The notes below the pieces were generated by a model. That model searched no databases and was not told the DNA's origin. It worked only from the letters and a program-made list of their open reading frames with translations. From assembly GCA_900473745.1 (NCBI GenBank), contig UCMW01000014.1, positions 1 to 64,000 of the forward strand: a stretch of 64,000 nucleotides of DNA, in the 5' to 3' direction. Made by a program: the position numbers and the translations under genes. Below are positions 9,201 through 17,540 of this stretch, in pieces. How positions within the stretch are numbered: the first letter of the stretch is position 1; every line of letters starts with the position of its first letter. This DNA comes from Hyphomicrobiales bacterium (lineage in GTDB: Bacteria; Pseudomonadota; Alphaproteobacteria; Rhizobiales; Rhizobiaceae).

Positions 9201-9962
9201 TTACAGAAGCGTCTCCTGGAGGGGAGGAGTAGGCATTGGTGGCTCGGTTTCGCCGCGCCGTGCGAGCTCGGTCTGGGCGCTGAAGCGGACATCCGCGTCG
9301 CGATCACTCAGCAAGGCGGTCAGTGTGTCGGTTGCCAGACGATGCCAGTCCTTTCCACGATGAGGACCCGCCGGTACCCGCGGTAGAAGGCCGGGCTGAG
9401 AACTCCACGACAGGAGCTCATCCAGCGAGGCAGAATTCAACGCGTCACGCAGATGGTGGGCGGTGACGTAGGCGTCTGGCATGGCGCGATGAGCGGGAAG
9501 ACCGATCTCGTGGACCAGGCCTTCCGGCCTTCGCTGATAACGCAGCAACTGGTTTGAAAACCGCGCAAGCTCCGGCCAGACGCGCATGGCACATTTCCAG
9601 GTGCAGATCCAAGGCGTGTTGCCCGCCAGTCTTGGCGTGCAGTAGCGCTGTTCAAACGCGGCACGATGGGCGGCAAGCGCAACAATTGGAAATGGCGGCC
9701 GAAGAATGCCCGGCGCGGCCTCTTTCCAGAAGGGAGCACCTGCGACCTGAGAATCCTGGATGTGGTGAACGGCCATGGTATCGGCTGAAATCGGCCGTCC
9801 AGGATTGATGAGCACCGAGCCACGCTCTTCCGAAACCTGCCACCTGCCATCCTTGCCTTGAACGACGTCCTGCCATCCGATCTCACAGACATCGCTCGGC
9901 CCGTTTCCGGCAGTTTCCAGATCGATGACGCGGATAGTGCGGGAGGGTGTCTCGACGTTCAC
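9201..9962 (-). CDS. DEDDh 3'-5' exonuclease (DnaQ/ExoX-like)
   Basis: A 253-residue exonuclease. Motif I is VIDLETAG (residues 12-19) and motif II is ALAAHRAAFEQ, with Glu rather than the more usual Asp. The DEDDh His-Asp pair is in PAHRAMPDAYVTA. The C-terminal part (LPRVPAGPHRGKDW...DADVRFSAQTEL) matches the extra domain seen in ExoX-like nucleases. It lies between dinB and the 2H phosphoesterase with gaps of 28-29 bases. Proofreading or trimming at damaged DNA is a reasonable inference from that context. Confidence 0.8.
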   Translation of the reverse strand: MNVETPSRTIRVIDLETAGNGPSDVCEIGWQDVVQGKDGRWQVSEERGSVLINPGRPISADTMAVHHIQDSQVAGAPFWKEAAPGILRPPFPIVALAAHRAAFEQRYCTPRLAGNTPWICTWKCAMRVWPELARFSNQLLRYQRRPEGLVHEIGLPAHRAMPDAYVTAHHLRDALNSASLDELLSWSSQPGLLPRVPAGPHRGKDWHRLATDTLTALLSDRDADVRFSAQTELARRGETEPPMPTPPLQETLL

Positions 9963-9990
9963 GGCTCAATCAGCTCCAATGTTCATCTGA

Positions 9991-11088
9991 TCAGAAACCG
10001 AGGCCGAGGCGCGGTTGTTGTTCCACGTCATCGGCATCCTCTTCACCGGTGAGTGACGACAAGGTCAAACCGAGGAGCCGAACTGGTCGCTTGAACGGAT
10101 GGACACCCGCGAGCAAGCCATTGGCCACCTCCAAGATATCCTCGACGCCCGCATGGGCGAGAGCAACTGTCTTGCTCCGGGTGACCTGGGTGAAATCGCA
10201 GTATTTGACCTTCACCGTCACTGTCTTGCCTCTGATGCCCTTGGCCTCGCAATGGGACCAGACCTTTTCGGCAAGTGGCCGAAGTTCGTCGATCGCGCGT
10301 GGGAGGTCACCGATATCAACGGCAAATGTGTCTTCTGCGCCGACGGACTTGCGCACCCGGTCCGGCCGGACAGGGCGGTCGTCAACGCCCCGGGCGATCC
10401 CATGGAAATAGGGGCCGGACTTCCCGAAGTGCTCGACCAGGAACTGCATGGACTTTGCCTTCAAATCCGAACCAGTTTCAATGCCGAGACGATGCATCTT
10501 TTCCGCTGTCGCCGGACCGACGCCATGGAACGTCTTGACCGCAAGCTGCTCGACAAAAGCTGGCCCGTTCTTTGGCGTGATGACTGCCTGGCCGTTCGGC
10601 TTGTTGAGGTCGGACGCCATCTTGGCCAGGAACTTGTTGTAGGAGATGCCGGCCGAAGCATTCAGTCCTGTTTCCGCCTTGATCTTCGAGCGGATTTCCA
10701 GCGCAATCTCGGTGGCGATCGGCATGTCCTTGAGATTTTCCGTGACGTCGAGATAGGCTTCGTCGAGTGACAGGGGTTCGATCACCGGCGTATACTGCGC
10801 AAATATTTCCCGGATTTGCTGGGAGACGGCGCGGTAGACGTCAAATCTCGGCGCCACGAATATCAAGTCTGGACATTTACGGGCCGCGGTGACCGACGGC
10901 ATTGCAGAGCGAATGCCGAACTTCCGCGCCTCGTAGCTTGCGGCTGCGACGACACCACGGGCGGCCGCCCCGCCCACGGCAAGGGGCTTTCCCCGAAGCT
11001 CCGGATTGTCACGCTGTTCGACCGAAGCGTAAAAGGCGTCCATATCCACATGGATGATCTTCCTGACAGGTGATGAAAGCGCGTCCAT
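9991..11088 (-). CDS. dinB: DNA polymerase IV (Y-family translesion polymerase)
   Basis: A 365-residue Y-family polymerase from ATG 11088 (MDALSSPVRKIIHVDMDAFYASVEQ). The frame is open further upstream but the family begins here. The metal-binding motifs are HVDMDAFYASVE and SLDEAYLDVT, with the thumb helix-hairpin-helix GVGPATAEKMHRLGI. The little-finger part RKSVGAEDTFAVDI...RPVRLLGLTLSSL completes the family length. The protein ends near LGLGF with no obvious long beta-clamp tail. It is the first gene of the leftward group and has a near-consensus SOS box 20-34 bases upstream. Confidence 0.93.
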   Translation of the reverse strand: MDALSSPVRKIIHVDMDAFYASVEQRDNPELRGKPLAVGGAAARGVVAAASYEARKFGIRSAMPSVTAARKCPDLIFVAPRFDVYRAVSQQIREIFAQYTPVIEPLSLDEAYLDVTENLKDMPIATEIALEIRSKIKAETGLNASAGISYNKFLAKMASDLNKPNGQAVITPKNGPAFVEQLAVKTFHGVGPATAEKMHRLGIETGSDLKAKSMQFLVEHFGKSGPYFHGIARGVDDRPVRPDRVRKSVGAEDTFAVDIGDLPRAIDELRPLAEKVWSHCEAKGIRGKTVTVKVKYCDFTQVTRSKTVALAHAGVEDILEVANGLLAGVHPFKRPVRLLGLTLSSLTGEEDADDVEQQPRLGLGF

Positions 11089-11107
11089 CGGTCGACAACC
11101 CTTGGTG

Positions 11108-11122
11108 AAACAAAAGAAGAAC
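11108..11122 (-). promoter_or_regulatory. Candidate LexA (SOS) box upstream of dinB
   Basis: Read on the minus strand the sequence is GTTC-N7-GTTT, one base off the alphaproteobacterial LexA box GTTC-N7-GTTC. It lies 20-34 bases before the dinB ATG, a suitable place for repression. The consensus is established knowledge; function here is inferred. Confidence 0.4.
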
Positions 11123-11236
11123 ATTAGCAGTTGTCGAGACGCACTCCAAGTGAAAGTCCGATCAAAGATGATATCATGGAGAAACTCCTTGCCTTGCCGA
11201 CGTTTGACCATCGACCTGGCGACACTGGAGATCAAC

Positions 11237-11560
11237 TCATAACAGACCACAGCATTTCACGATGAAAGCGGTGTCGAGCATCTTGTACAGCAGCGCGGCA
11301 TCCCTTGGTCGCATGTTTTTGTCCGGCCGGTTAGCCAGCAGCACGACGCTACCGACTTCATTGCGATCTTTGCCTGGAACTCAATTTCGTGTTCAGGCCT
11401 GGGGCAGTGACGAAGAGCATGCGGCAATGGGCAAATGCAGCAGGCCACGGGGCTAGCGCCGGGTAAGCGCATTGGCCCTTGGCTGGCGAAGATCGGGACC
11501 CACGGCCATACCTGCGCTGACTGAGCGCTTTGATGGCTTCACACGGCATTCAATCGAGGA
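11237..11560 (-). pseudogene. Remnant of a beta-lactamase/serine hydrolase C-terminus
   Basis: The 500-base gap between dinB and the LacI gene holds no intact gene. On the minus strand, one frame ending at 11237 reads VPGKD...VGSVVLLANRPD...RDAALLYKML, which resembles the end of class C beta-lactamase-like proteins (VPxxxIGVVLLANR). Upstream, other frames give TAPGLNTKL and ALSQRRYG-like pieces in the right order, separated by frameshifts and stops. This suggests a decayed gene. The resemblance is from memory of the family and is tentative. Confidence 0.3.
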
Positions 11561-11590
11561 TTCGCCACGCAGGAGCCCGTGCGTTTATCA

Positions 11591-12649
11591 TCAGTCTACA
11601 TCCTTCAGGGCATCCAACGGTCCGGTCAACGCGGTTCTTGGCGGCACGAGCATGGGCTGCACGAGGTGAGTAGTGGCCGGTGGTCGCGAGGTCGACAAAA
11701 TTCTGAAGCCTTCCGAGATCATCGCTTCGCTGTCCTGACGGATCATGTAGACAGGAAAAGGCAGGAACGAGCCGAAAGGATCGTAGTCATAACAACCGAC
11801 AACAATGTCCGCGAAAGTCTCGTGCGGATGCTGCCCGAGGAACCGCATCAGGCCTTCCAGATTGATCGAGGAGTTGACGAAGAAGCAGCGTGGAAGCTTG
11901 CCGTGCCCCTCATAGAAGGTCTCAAAGGCGCGCGCTGTCATGCCTGGTGAGTATCCTGTCGGGTGAATGCAGGCTTCAGAGTCGTCTCCAAGTATATCGC
12001 GCTTGGTATCGCGAAAGCCGCGAATGCGCTCGCGACTGGCATGGTCGTCTCGGCCCCCGAAAAGGTAGACTTCGTCGGATATGACCGGACCATCTTGCTG
12101 GGCCCGCTCAATGATTGCGCGGGTCAGCATGCGCGCGCCTTCGAAGTTGTCCGAGATCACGGACGGCGCACGGGTGCCCGGCAGATCGATATTGACGTGC
12201 CGCAAGCCTGCCTTGATGCACACTTCGTGCACGCCATCCGGATCCGTGGCTCCGGCAATGAAGAGTTCGTCGATCGAATAGGAGATCAGTGTTTCGACGA
12301 TCTTACGTTCCTCGTCCGGATCGCGGCAGGCACTGACGACGATCGGGCATTGACCGCGGCTCCTGGCTTCCGCTTCGAAGGTCTGTGCCATAGACGAGAA
12401 ATAGCGGTTGTCGTGCACCGGCAGGAGCAGGCCGACCAGACCCGAACGAGACGAGCGCAAACCGCGTGCCTGGAGATTGGCCGTATATTGATGCTCGTCG
12501 GCGAGCCCCTGGATAAGCTGTGCCGTTGCCTCCTTGATCCGGCGCTTGCGCCAGCTGCCGTTCAAAACAGCGCTCACGGTCGATGGCGAACATCCCGAGA
12601 GGACCGAGAGATCGTAGATAGTGGCCTTCTTTTTCCCGAAATCAATCAT
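11591..12649 (-). CDS. LacI-family transcriptional regulator of the adjacent sugar operon
   Basis: A 352-residue LacI/GalR regulator starting at 12649 (MIDFGKKKATIYDLSVLSGCSPSTVSAVLNGSW). The helix-turn-helix spans residues about 8-30 and a type I periplasmic-like effector domain follows (GLVGLLLPVHDNRYFSSMAQTFEAEA...). It is divergent from the binding-protein gene at 12889. The intervening 239 bases carry a promoter-like pair and an operator-like dyad, so it most likely represses the importer, epimerase, kinase and aldolase operon until the sugar is present. Confidence 0.9.
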   Translation of the reverse strand: MIDFGKKKATIYDLSVLSGCSPSTVSAVLNGSWRKRRIKEATAQLIQGLADEHQYTANLQARGLRSSRSGLVGLLLPVHDNRYFSSMAQTFEAEARSRGQCPIVVSACRDPDEERKIVETLISYSIDELFIAGATDPDGVHEVCIKAGLRHVNIDLPGTRAPSVISDNFEGARMLTRAIIERAQQDGPVISDEVYLFGGRDDHASRERIRGFRDTKRDILGDDSEACIHPTGYSPGMTARAFETFYEGHGKLPRCFFVNSSINLEGLMRFLGQHPHETFADIVVGCYDYDPFGSFLPFPVYMIRQDSEAMISEGFRILSTSRPPATTHLVQPMLVPPRTALTGPLDALKDVD

Positions 12650-12689
12650 ATGCGTCTCCCTGACCGCTCTCCTTAGGAAAATTCCCCTC

Positions 12690-12718
12690 TTGACGAAAGT
12701 GTAGCCTTGTTGGATATT
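12690..12718 (+). promoter_or_regulatory. Predicted promoter of the sugar ABC operon
   Basis: A TTGACG hexamer (12690-12695) stands 17 bases from GATATT (12713-12718), a good sigma-70-type pair pointing at the binding-protein gene about 170 bases downstream. The predicted start site falls at the edge of the operator-like repeats. Confidence 0.45.
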
Positions 12719-12720
12719 GA

Positions 12721-12761
12721 TTGCACCATCGATTGTGCAAAGAAGAAACTTCGATTGTGCA
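12721..12761. promoter_or_regulatory. Candidate LacI-type operators
   Basis: TTGCAC-C-ATCGAT-T-GTGCAA (12721-12740) is palindromic at 18 of 20 positions, with the central CG pair typical of LacI-family sites. The core TCGATTGTGCA recurs 22 bases later (12751-12761). The sites lie immediately downstream of the predicted -10 element, where bound repressor would block initiation. The assignment to the adjacent LacI protein is inference. Confidence 0.5.
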
Positions 12762-12888
12762 TGATGGTTCGCCGGAGGAGGCGATGGGAGGCAAGGGATT
12801 TCCCGGGCCAAGAGGAAACCAAGGACGACCTAGCGCCAAGCCGCAGGTCGAGATCGTTGATGTCGGCGATCTTTGAGGAGGAGTGAAC

Positions 12889-13872
12889 ATGAAAAGGCTT
12901 ATGGTGGCGGCTCTTGCCGCATCGCTTTCGCTTGCCGGCGCGCTGGCTGCCCATGCGGCTGACGCGCCGAAAGTCGGCGTCGTCGTGAAGATCGGTGGCA
13001 TCCCGTGGTTCAACGCCATGGAAGCCGGTATCAAGGAACAAGGCCAGAAGCTTGGCCTTGATGCCTTCATGATTGGCCCGACGAGTGCAGATCCGGCGCT
13101 GCAGGTGCGCGCGATCGAAGATCTGATCGCCCAGGGCGTCAAGGTCATCGGTGTAGTCCCCAATGATGCCAAGGTACTCGAGCCGGTGCTTCAGAAGGCG
13201 CAGGCGGCAGGCATCAAGGTCGTCACGCATGAATCGCCCTCCCAGAAGGGCGCAGACTGGAATTTCGAACTCGCCTCCTCGACAGGCTTCGGTGAAGCCC
13301 ATGCCAAGCTTCTCGCCGAGAAAACGGGTGGCAAGGGCCAGTATGCCGTCTATGTCGGCTCGCTCACCGTGCCGCTGCACAATGCCTGGGCTGATGCCGC
13401 TATCGAGTATCTGAAGAAGAACCATCCCGACATGAAGCTGGTTGGCGATCGCTATGGGGTGGCTGAAGATGTCGACAAGAGCCGCTCGACCGCGCTCGAT
13501 CTGATTGCCGCCAATCCGGAACTCAAAGGCTTCCTTGCCTTCGGCAGCCAGGGCCCGATCGGTGCTGGGCGTGCAGTCGAGGAGCGCCGCAAGACGGGCG
13601 AGATCTTCGTCATCGGTCCCTTCTCGCCCGGCCAGGGCCAGAAGCTGATCAAGGCCAATGCGATCGCGGGCGGCTTCATGTGGAATCCGAAACAAGCCGG
13701 TGAGGTCTTTGTCACCATGGCTGACCGCCTGATCAAGGGCGAAAGTGTCAAGGACGGCGACGACATCCCAGGTCTGGGCGTGATCAAGCCCGTCGGTAAC
13801 GACATCATCGTCGATCAGTTGCTGGCGATCAACAAGGACACGGTCGACGAACTCGCGGCCATGGGGCTCTAA
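12889..13872 (+). CDS. Sugar ABC transporter substrate-binding protein (CUT2, RhaS/AI-2 type)
   Basis: A periplasmic sugar-binding protein of 327 residues with a signal peptide (MKRLMVAALAASLSLAGALAAHA-AD). It has the CUT2 fold (KVGVVVKIGGIPWFNAMEAGIKEQGQKLG...VRAIEDLIAQGVKVIGVVPND), closest in style to rhamnose and autoinducer-2 binding proteins. ATG 12889 is chosen over GTG 12883 because GGAGGAG is correctly spaced from it. It is the first gene of a CUT2 operon, and a strong hairpin separates it from the ATPase gene. Confidence 0.9.
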   Translation: MKRLMVAALAASLSLAGALAAHAADAPKVGVVVKIGGIPWFNAMEAGIKEQGQKLGLDAFMIGPTSADPALQVRAIEDLIAQGVKVIGVVPNDAKVLEPVLQKAQAAGIKVVTHESPSQKGADWNFELASSTGFGEAHAKLLAEKTGGKGQYAVYVGSLTVPLHNAWADAAIEYLKKNHPDMKLVGDRYGVAEDVDKSRSTALDLIAANPELKGFLAFGSQGPIGAGRAVEERRKTGEIFVIGPFSPGQGQKLIKANAIAGGFMWNPKQAGEVFVTMADRLIKGESVKDGDDIPGLGVIKPVGNDIIVDQLLAINKDTVDELAAMGL

Positions 13873-13940
13873 CCCAGCGAAAGACCTCCCCGGTTCCGGA
13901 CTCGCAGGCCCCCACCCGCCGTCCGGATCTTCGCTGACCA

Positions 13941-13973
13941 CCGGTGTCCGGTCGCCCTCAGGCCGGACACCGG
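13941..13973 (+). promoter_or_regulatory. Intra-operon hairpin after the binding-protein gene
   Basis: An 11-bp perfect stem CCGGTGTCCGG / CCGGACACCGG with an 11-base loop, between the binding-protein and ATPase genes. No T-run follows, so it is more likely an mRNA-stabilising or partial attenuation element than a full terminator. Confidence 0.6.
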
Positions 13974-14007
13974 ACCCTACCGTCCTTTCAGCAGGCAGGC
14001 CATTTCA

Positions 14008-15522
14008 ATGAACACCGCAACGGATCAGGACGCAGAGGCCCGACCGCTTCTCTCGCTGCGCGGCATCAACATGACGTTCGGGGGCGTGCAGGCGCTCAAG
14101 GATGTTTCCTTCGAAGTAAGGCCGGGCGAAGTGCATTGCCTCGCGGGTGAAAACGGATGCGGAAAGAGTACGCTGATCAAAGTGATCACCGGCGTCTATC
14201 GTCCCGCTCAGGGCGCCGAAATCGTCTTTGAAGACCAGCAGGTTTCTCAGATGAGCCCCAGCAAGGCTCAGGCTCTCGGGATTCAGGTTATCTGGCAGGA
14301 TCTCGCCTTGTTTCCCGAGATGTCGGTTGCCGAGAACATCGCCTTCCAGACGCTGACCGGATCTCGTCCAAGGCTCGTCAATTATGGGAGGATCCGGGAA
14401 ATCGCCGAGCAGGCCCTTGCGAGACTTGGAGTGACATTCGACGTCGATCGCCCGCTGAAAGACTTCGCCATTGCACAGCGCCAGATCGTGGCGATTGCCC
14501 GTGCGCTTGTCGGCGATGCCCGCATCGTCTTCATGGATGAGCCGACCGCTTCACTCACCCAGTCGGAAACCGACTATCTGCTCGACATCGTGCGCACTCT
14601 CTCGAAGTCGGGTGTCGCCGTGGTCTTCGTCAGCCACAGGCTGGCCGAAGTGCTCGAGATCTCATCGCGCATCACCGTTCTGCGCGACGGAAAACTGATC
14701 GGTGTCTATCCCGTGGAGGGGATGACCCAGTCCAGGGTCACGGAACTGATGACTGGTCGCACCTTCGATCAGAATCAGCGCGCGCGCGACAGGAGTGCAG
14801 AACCGGTCGTGCTGTCGGTCGAAGGCCTCGGTCGGACAGGTGAGTTTTCCGACGTAACCTTCGAGCTGCGCCGGGGTGAGACACTCGGTATCACCGGTCT
14901 GCTCGGCTCCGGTCGCACCGAGCTTGCATTGACCCTTTTTGGCATGCGCCGCCCCGAAACGGGTCAGATCAGGCTCGATGGGCGGCCGCTTTCTTTCGCT
15001 TCCAACCGCCAAGCAATCGCAGCCGGTATCGCATATCTTTCCGAAGATCGGCTGTCGCTCGGTCTCAACCAGCCGCAATCGATTGCCGACAATCTGGTCA
15101 TGGCATCCCTGAGCCGCATCATGCGCGGCGGGTTGATCGCTTCTGACCGCAAGAAGGCCTCGGTCAGCCGGTGGATTACCGATCTCGGCGTGAAGATCGG
15201 CATGCCCGAAGATGCAATTTCCACGCTTTCAGGCGGCAATCAGCAACGTGTGGCGATCGCCAAATGGCTGGCCACCGATCCGCGCGTGTTGATCCTGGAT
15301 GCCCCGACCGTCGGTGTCGATGTCGGCGCAAGGGCTGGCATCTTCGAAATCGTCGCGCATCTCGCCGAAGCAGGGCTGGCCATCATCCTGATTTCGGACG
15401 AGGTGCCAGAAGTCTATTTCAACGCCGACCGTGTCCTGCACATGGAAAAGGGACGCATCAAGGCAAGCTACGATCCGCGCGTGACGACGCTCACCGACAT
15501 GGAGGCGGCCGTCTATGCGTAA
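14008..15522 (+). CDS. Sugar ABC transporter ATP-binding protein (CUT2, two NBDs)
   Basis: A 504-residue tandem ATPase of the RbsA/RhaT kind. The first half has Walker A GENGCGKST, the CUT2-type degenerate signature FAIAQRQ and Walker B IVFMDEPTASL. The second half has a diverged P-loop region (LGITGLLGSGRTEL), an intact LSGGNQQ and LILDAPTVGVDVGA, where Walker B Glu is Ala in LILDAP. One composite site is therefore probably weak, as is common in CUT2 ATPases. Its stop overlaps the permease start by eight bases. Confidence 0.92.
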   Translation: MNTATDQDAEARPLLSLRGINMTFGGVQALKDVSFEVRPGEVHCLAGENGCGKSTLIKVITGVYRPAQGAEIVFEDQQVSQMSPSKAQALGIQVIWQDLALFPEMSVAENIAFQTLTGSRPRLVNYGRIREIAEQALARLGVTFDVDRPLKDFAIAQRQIVAIARALVGDARIVFMDEPTASLTQSETDYLLDIVRTLSKSGVAVVFVSHRLAEVLEISSRITVLRDGKLIGVYPVEGMTQSRVTELMTGRTFDQNQRARDRSAEPVVLSVEGLGRTGEFSDVTFELRRGETLGITGLLGSGRTELALTLFGMRRPETGQIRLDGRPLSFASNRQAIAAGIAYLSEDRLSLGLNQPQSIADNLVMASLSRIMRGGLIASDRKKASVSRWITDLGVKIGMPEDAISTLSGGNQQRVAIAKWLATDPRVLILDAPTVGVDVGARAGIFEIVAHLAEAGLAIILISDEVPEVYFNADRVLHMEKGRIKASYDPRVTTLTDMEAAVYA

Positions 15523-16546
15523 GCTGCTCGTCTCTCATCCCACAGAGCTGGTCTTGATCCTCGTGATCGCCGCGATGAGCCTGGTGCTTTCGCTGCTGAC
15601 GGAGCGCTTTTTCACGCTGGGCAATGCCTTCGACCTGCTCAATATCAGTGCGGTCAACATCATCTTCGCCGTTGGCCTTCTGGTGGTCCTGATCGCTGGC
15701 GGGATCGACATTTCCTTCGCCGTGGCCGCGTCAGTCGTTCAATATGCGTCGGCCCTTGCTCTGGCGCAGATCGGTGGCGGTGACTGGGTCTCCGGCTTGC
15801 TGATCGCCTCCGTTTTTGGCGTCGCTCTCGGGCTTATCAACGCGTTTCTGATCCACCGTTTCAACATCATTTCGATCGTCGCGACGATCTCGACCTTCAA
15901 CATCTATTTCGGTCTGCTGATGTTCTTCACAAAGGGGGTGTCGATCTACAACCTGCCGGATTGGCTGACTACGCGCGTCATTGTCTATGAACGGGAAATG
16001 TCGGATGGCAGCTGGGCGGAAATCACGCTGCCGGTGGTGGTCATGCTCGTCTGTGTGCTGATCACCTGGCTGTTCATCACGCGCACCACGACCGGTCGCC
16101 AGCTCTATGCTTTTGGTGACAATCCGGAGGGCGCACGTCGCTTCGGCATCAATATCGGGGCCATGCAATACATCGCCTTCGGATGGTTGGGCCTGATGGC
16201 TGGTATCGCCGGGCTGATGCAGGCGCACTATGCACAGGAAGTGGTGCCCAACGCGTTTTACGGCCGCGAACTGGACGTGCTCGCTGCCGTGGTCCTCGGC
16301 GGCGCGCGGCTCGGTGGCGGCAAGGGGTCCGTCATGGGCTGCGTGCTCGGCGTGCTCCTGGTGTCGATCACACAGAACGGCTTGAATCTCATGGGTGTTT
16401 CGCCCTTCGCCTTCAAGATGATCGTCGGTGCCATCATCCTCGTCGCCATTACGCTGTCTAGCACTCGTCTCGAGGGGCTCTTCGGTCTTGTCGCGCCGCG
16501 CAACCGCCAGAAATCCGGACAGGATAAGCAGGGAGGGGCACGATGA
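15515..16546 (+). CDS. Sugar ABC transporter permease (CUT2)
   Basis: A 343-residue membrane protein with 8-10 hydrophobic segments. It carries the CUT2 landmarks VGLLVVLIAGGIDISFAVAASV and REGARRFGIN-like loop (GDNPEGARRFGINIG), then LDVLAAVVLGGARLGGGKGSV. It is the first of two permeases, likely forming a heterodimer with the next gene product. It overlaps the ATPase by eight and the next permease by four bases. Confidence 0.91.
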   Translation: MRKLLVSHPTELVLILVIAAMSLVLSLLTERFFTLGNAFDLLNISAVNIIFAVGLLVVLIAGGIDISFAVAASVVQYASALALAQIGGGDWVSGLLIASVFGVALGLINAFLIHRFNIISIVATISTFNIYFGLLMFFTKGVSIYNLPDWLTTRVIVYEREMSDGSWAEITLPVVVMLVCVLITWLFITRTTTGRQLYAFGDNPEGARRFGINIGAMQYIAFGWLGLMAGIAGLMQAHYAQEVVPNAFYGRELDVLAAVVLGGARLGGGKGSVMGCVLGVLLVSITQNGLNLMGVSPFAFKMIVGAIILVAITLSSTRLEGLFGLVAPRNRQKSGQDKQGGAR

Positions 16547-17529
16547 ACTCGCTCGCCACACGGTTCAACGCCATCTTCGGCGCGGACATGGCCGGACCGC
16601 TTGCCGCACTTGCCATCGTGCTCGTCGTCTTCGGCCTTTCTTCACCGCAATTTTTTACCGCGGCCACCTTCGGTTCGGTCGCCTTCCAGTTGCCCGAACT
16701 CGGCATCCTGACACTCGCCATGCTCATGCCGATCCTGACAGGCGGTCTCAACCTGGCAATCACATTCACCGCCAACATGGCGGGGCTGATCCTTGCCTGG
16801 GTGCTGCAGGCGAATGGCGGCATTGATGCCGGCCCCATGGCGTTCCTGCTGGGTTCGGTGCTCGCAGTCGGCGTCGGTGCGGCGAGCGGCCTTGTGATGG
16901 GCCTCGTCATCGCCTTCACCCGAGCCCATCCGATCCTCGTTTCGCTATCGATGATGATCTTCCTGCGCGGACTTGGCGAGTTCCTGACCCGGGGCGGCGA
17001 TATCTCCGGCTTCCCGGCCTTCGTTGCGCCCATCGGCCATGGCAGCATACTCGGCCTGCCGGTTCCGTTGTTGATCCTCGTTGCCTGCGTCGCTGCCATG
17101 CATTTGCTGTTGTCACGTACGCGGCTGGGCTTCGCGACCTATATGATCGGCTCGAATATCGAGTCCGCCCGCTATTCCGGCATCAACACCCGCAAGGTGC
17201 TGGTGCTGGTCTACGTGCTGTCCGGCGCCATCGCCGCGATTGCCGGCATCATCATGCTGGCGCGTTTCAACTCGGTGCGTGTGGGCCATGGTGAATCCTA
17301 CCTGCTGATCACGGTGCTCGCCTGCTTCCTCGGCGGCATCAATCCGTTCGGTGGCTTTGGTCGGGTGGTCCCGGTCTTCGTCGCCCTTGTCGTCCTGCAG
17401 TTGCTGTCCTCAGGGCTCAATCTGCTTGGTGCCAACCAGCATCTCGCGACCGCTTTTTGGGGCCTCTTGCTCATCGCCGTGATGGTGTTGCGCTGGGTGT
17501 CCGTCAAATTCATCAAGAAAAATAGGTAA
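16543..17529 (+). CDS. Sugar ABC transporter permease (CUT2)
   Basis: Second CUT2 permease, 328 residues. It shows LTLAMLMPILTGGLNLAITFTANMAGL, the loop GSNIESARYSGINTRKVL and the closing segment LLITVLACFLGGINPFGGFGR. It pairs with the preceding permease. The epimerase gene starts 11 bases downstream with its own GGAG site. Confidence 0.91.
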   Translation: MNSLATRFNAIFGADMAGPLAALAIVLVVFGLSSPQFFTAATFGSVAFQLPELGILTLAMLMPILTGGLNLAITFTANMAGLILAWVLQANGGIDAGPMAFLLGSVLAVGVGAASGLVMGLVIAFTRAHPILVSLSMMIFLRGLGEFLTRGGDISGFPAFVAPIGHGSILGLPVPLLILVACVAAMHLLLSRTRLGFATYMIGSNIESARYSGINTRKVLVLVYVLSGAIAAIAGIIMLARFNSVRVGHGESYLLITVLACFLGGINPFGGFGRVVPVFVALVVLQLLSSGLNLLGANQHLATAFWGLLLIAVMVLRWVSVKFIKKNR

Positions 17530-17540
17530 GGAGTACGATC

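Noticed and set aside
11089-11250. N-terminal extension of DinB by 54 residues, since the frame is open to 11250.
   Set aside because: The family starts at HVDMDAFY-proximal residues, and the extension would run through the SOS box and promoter.
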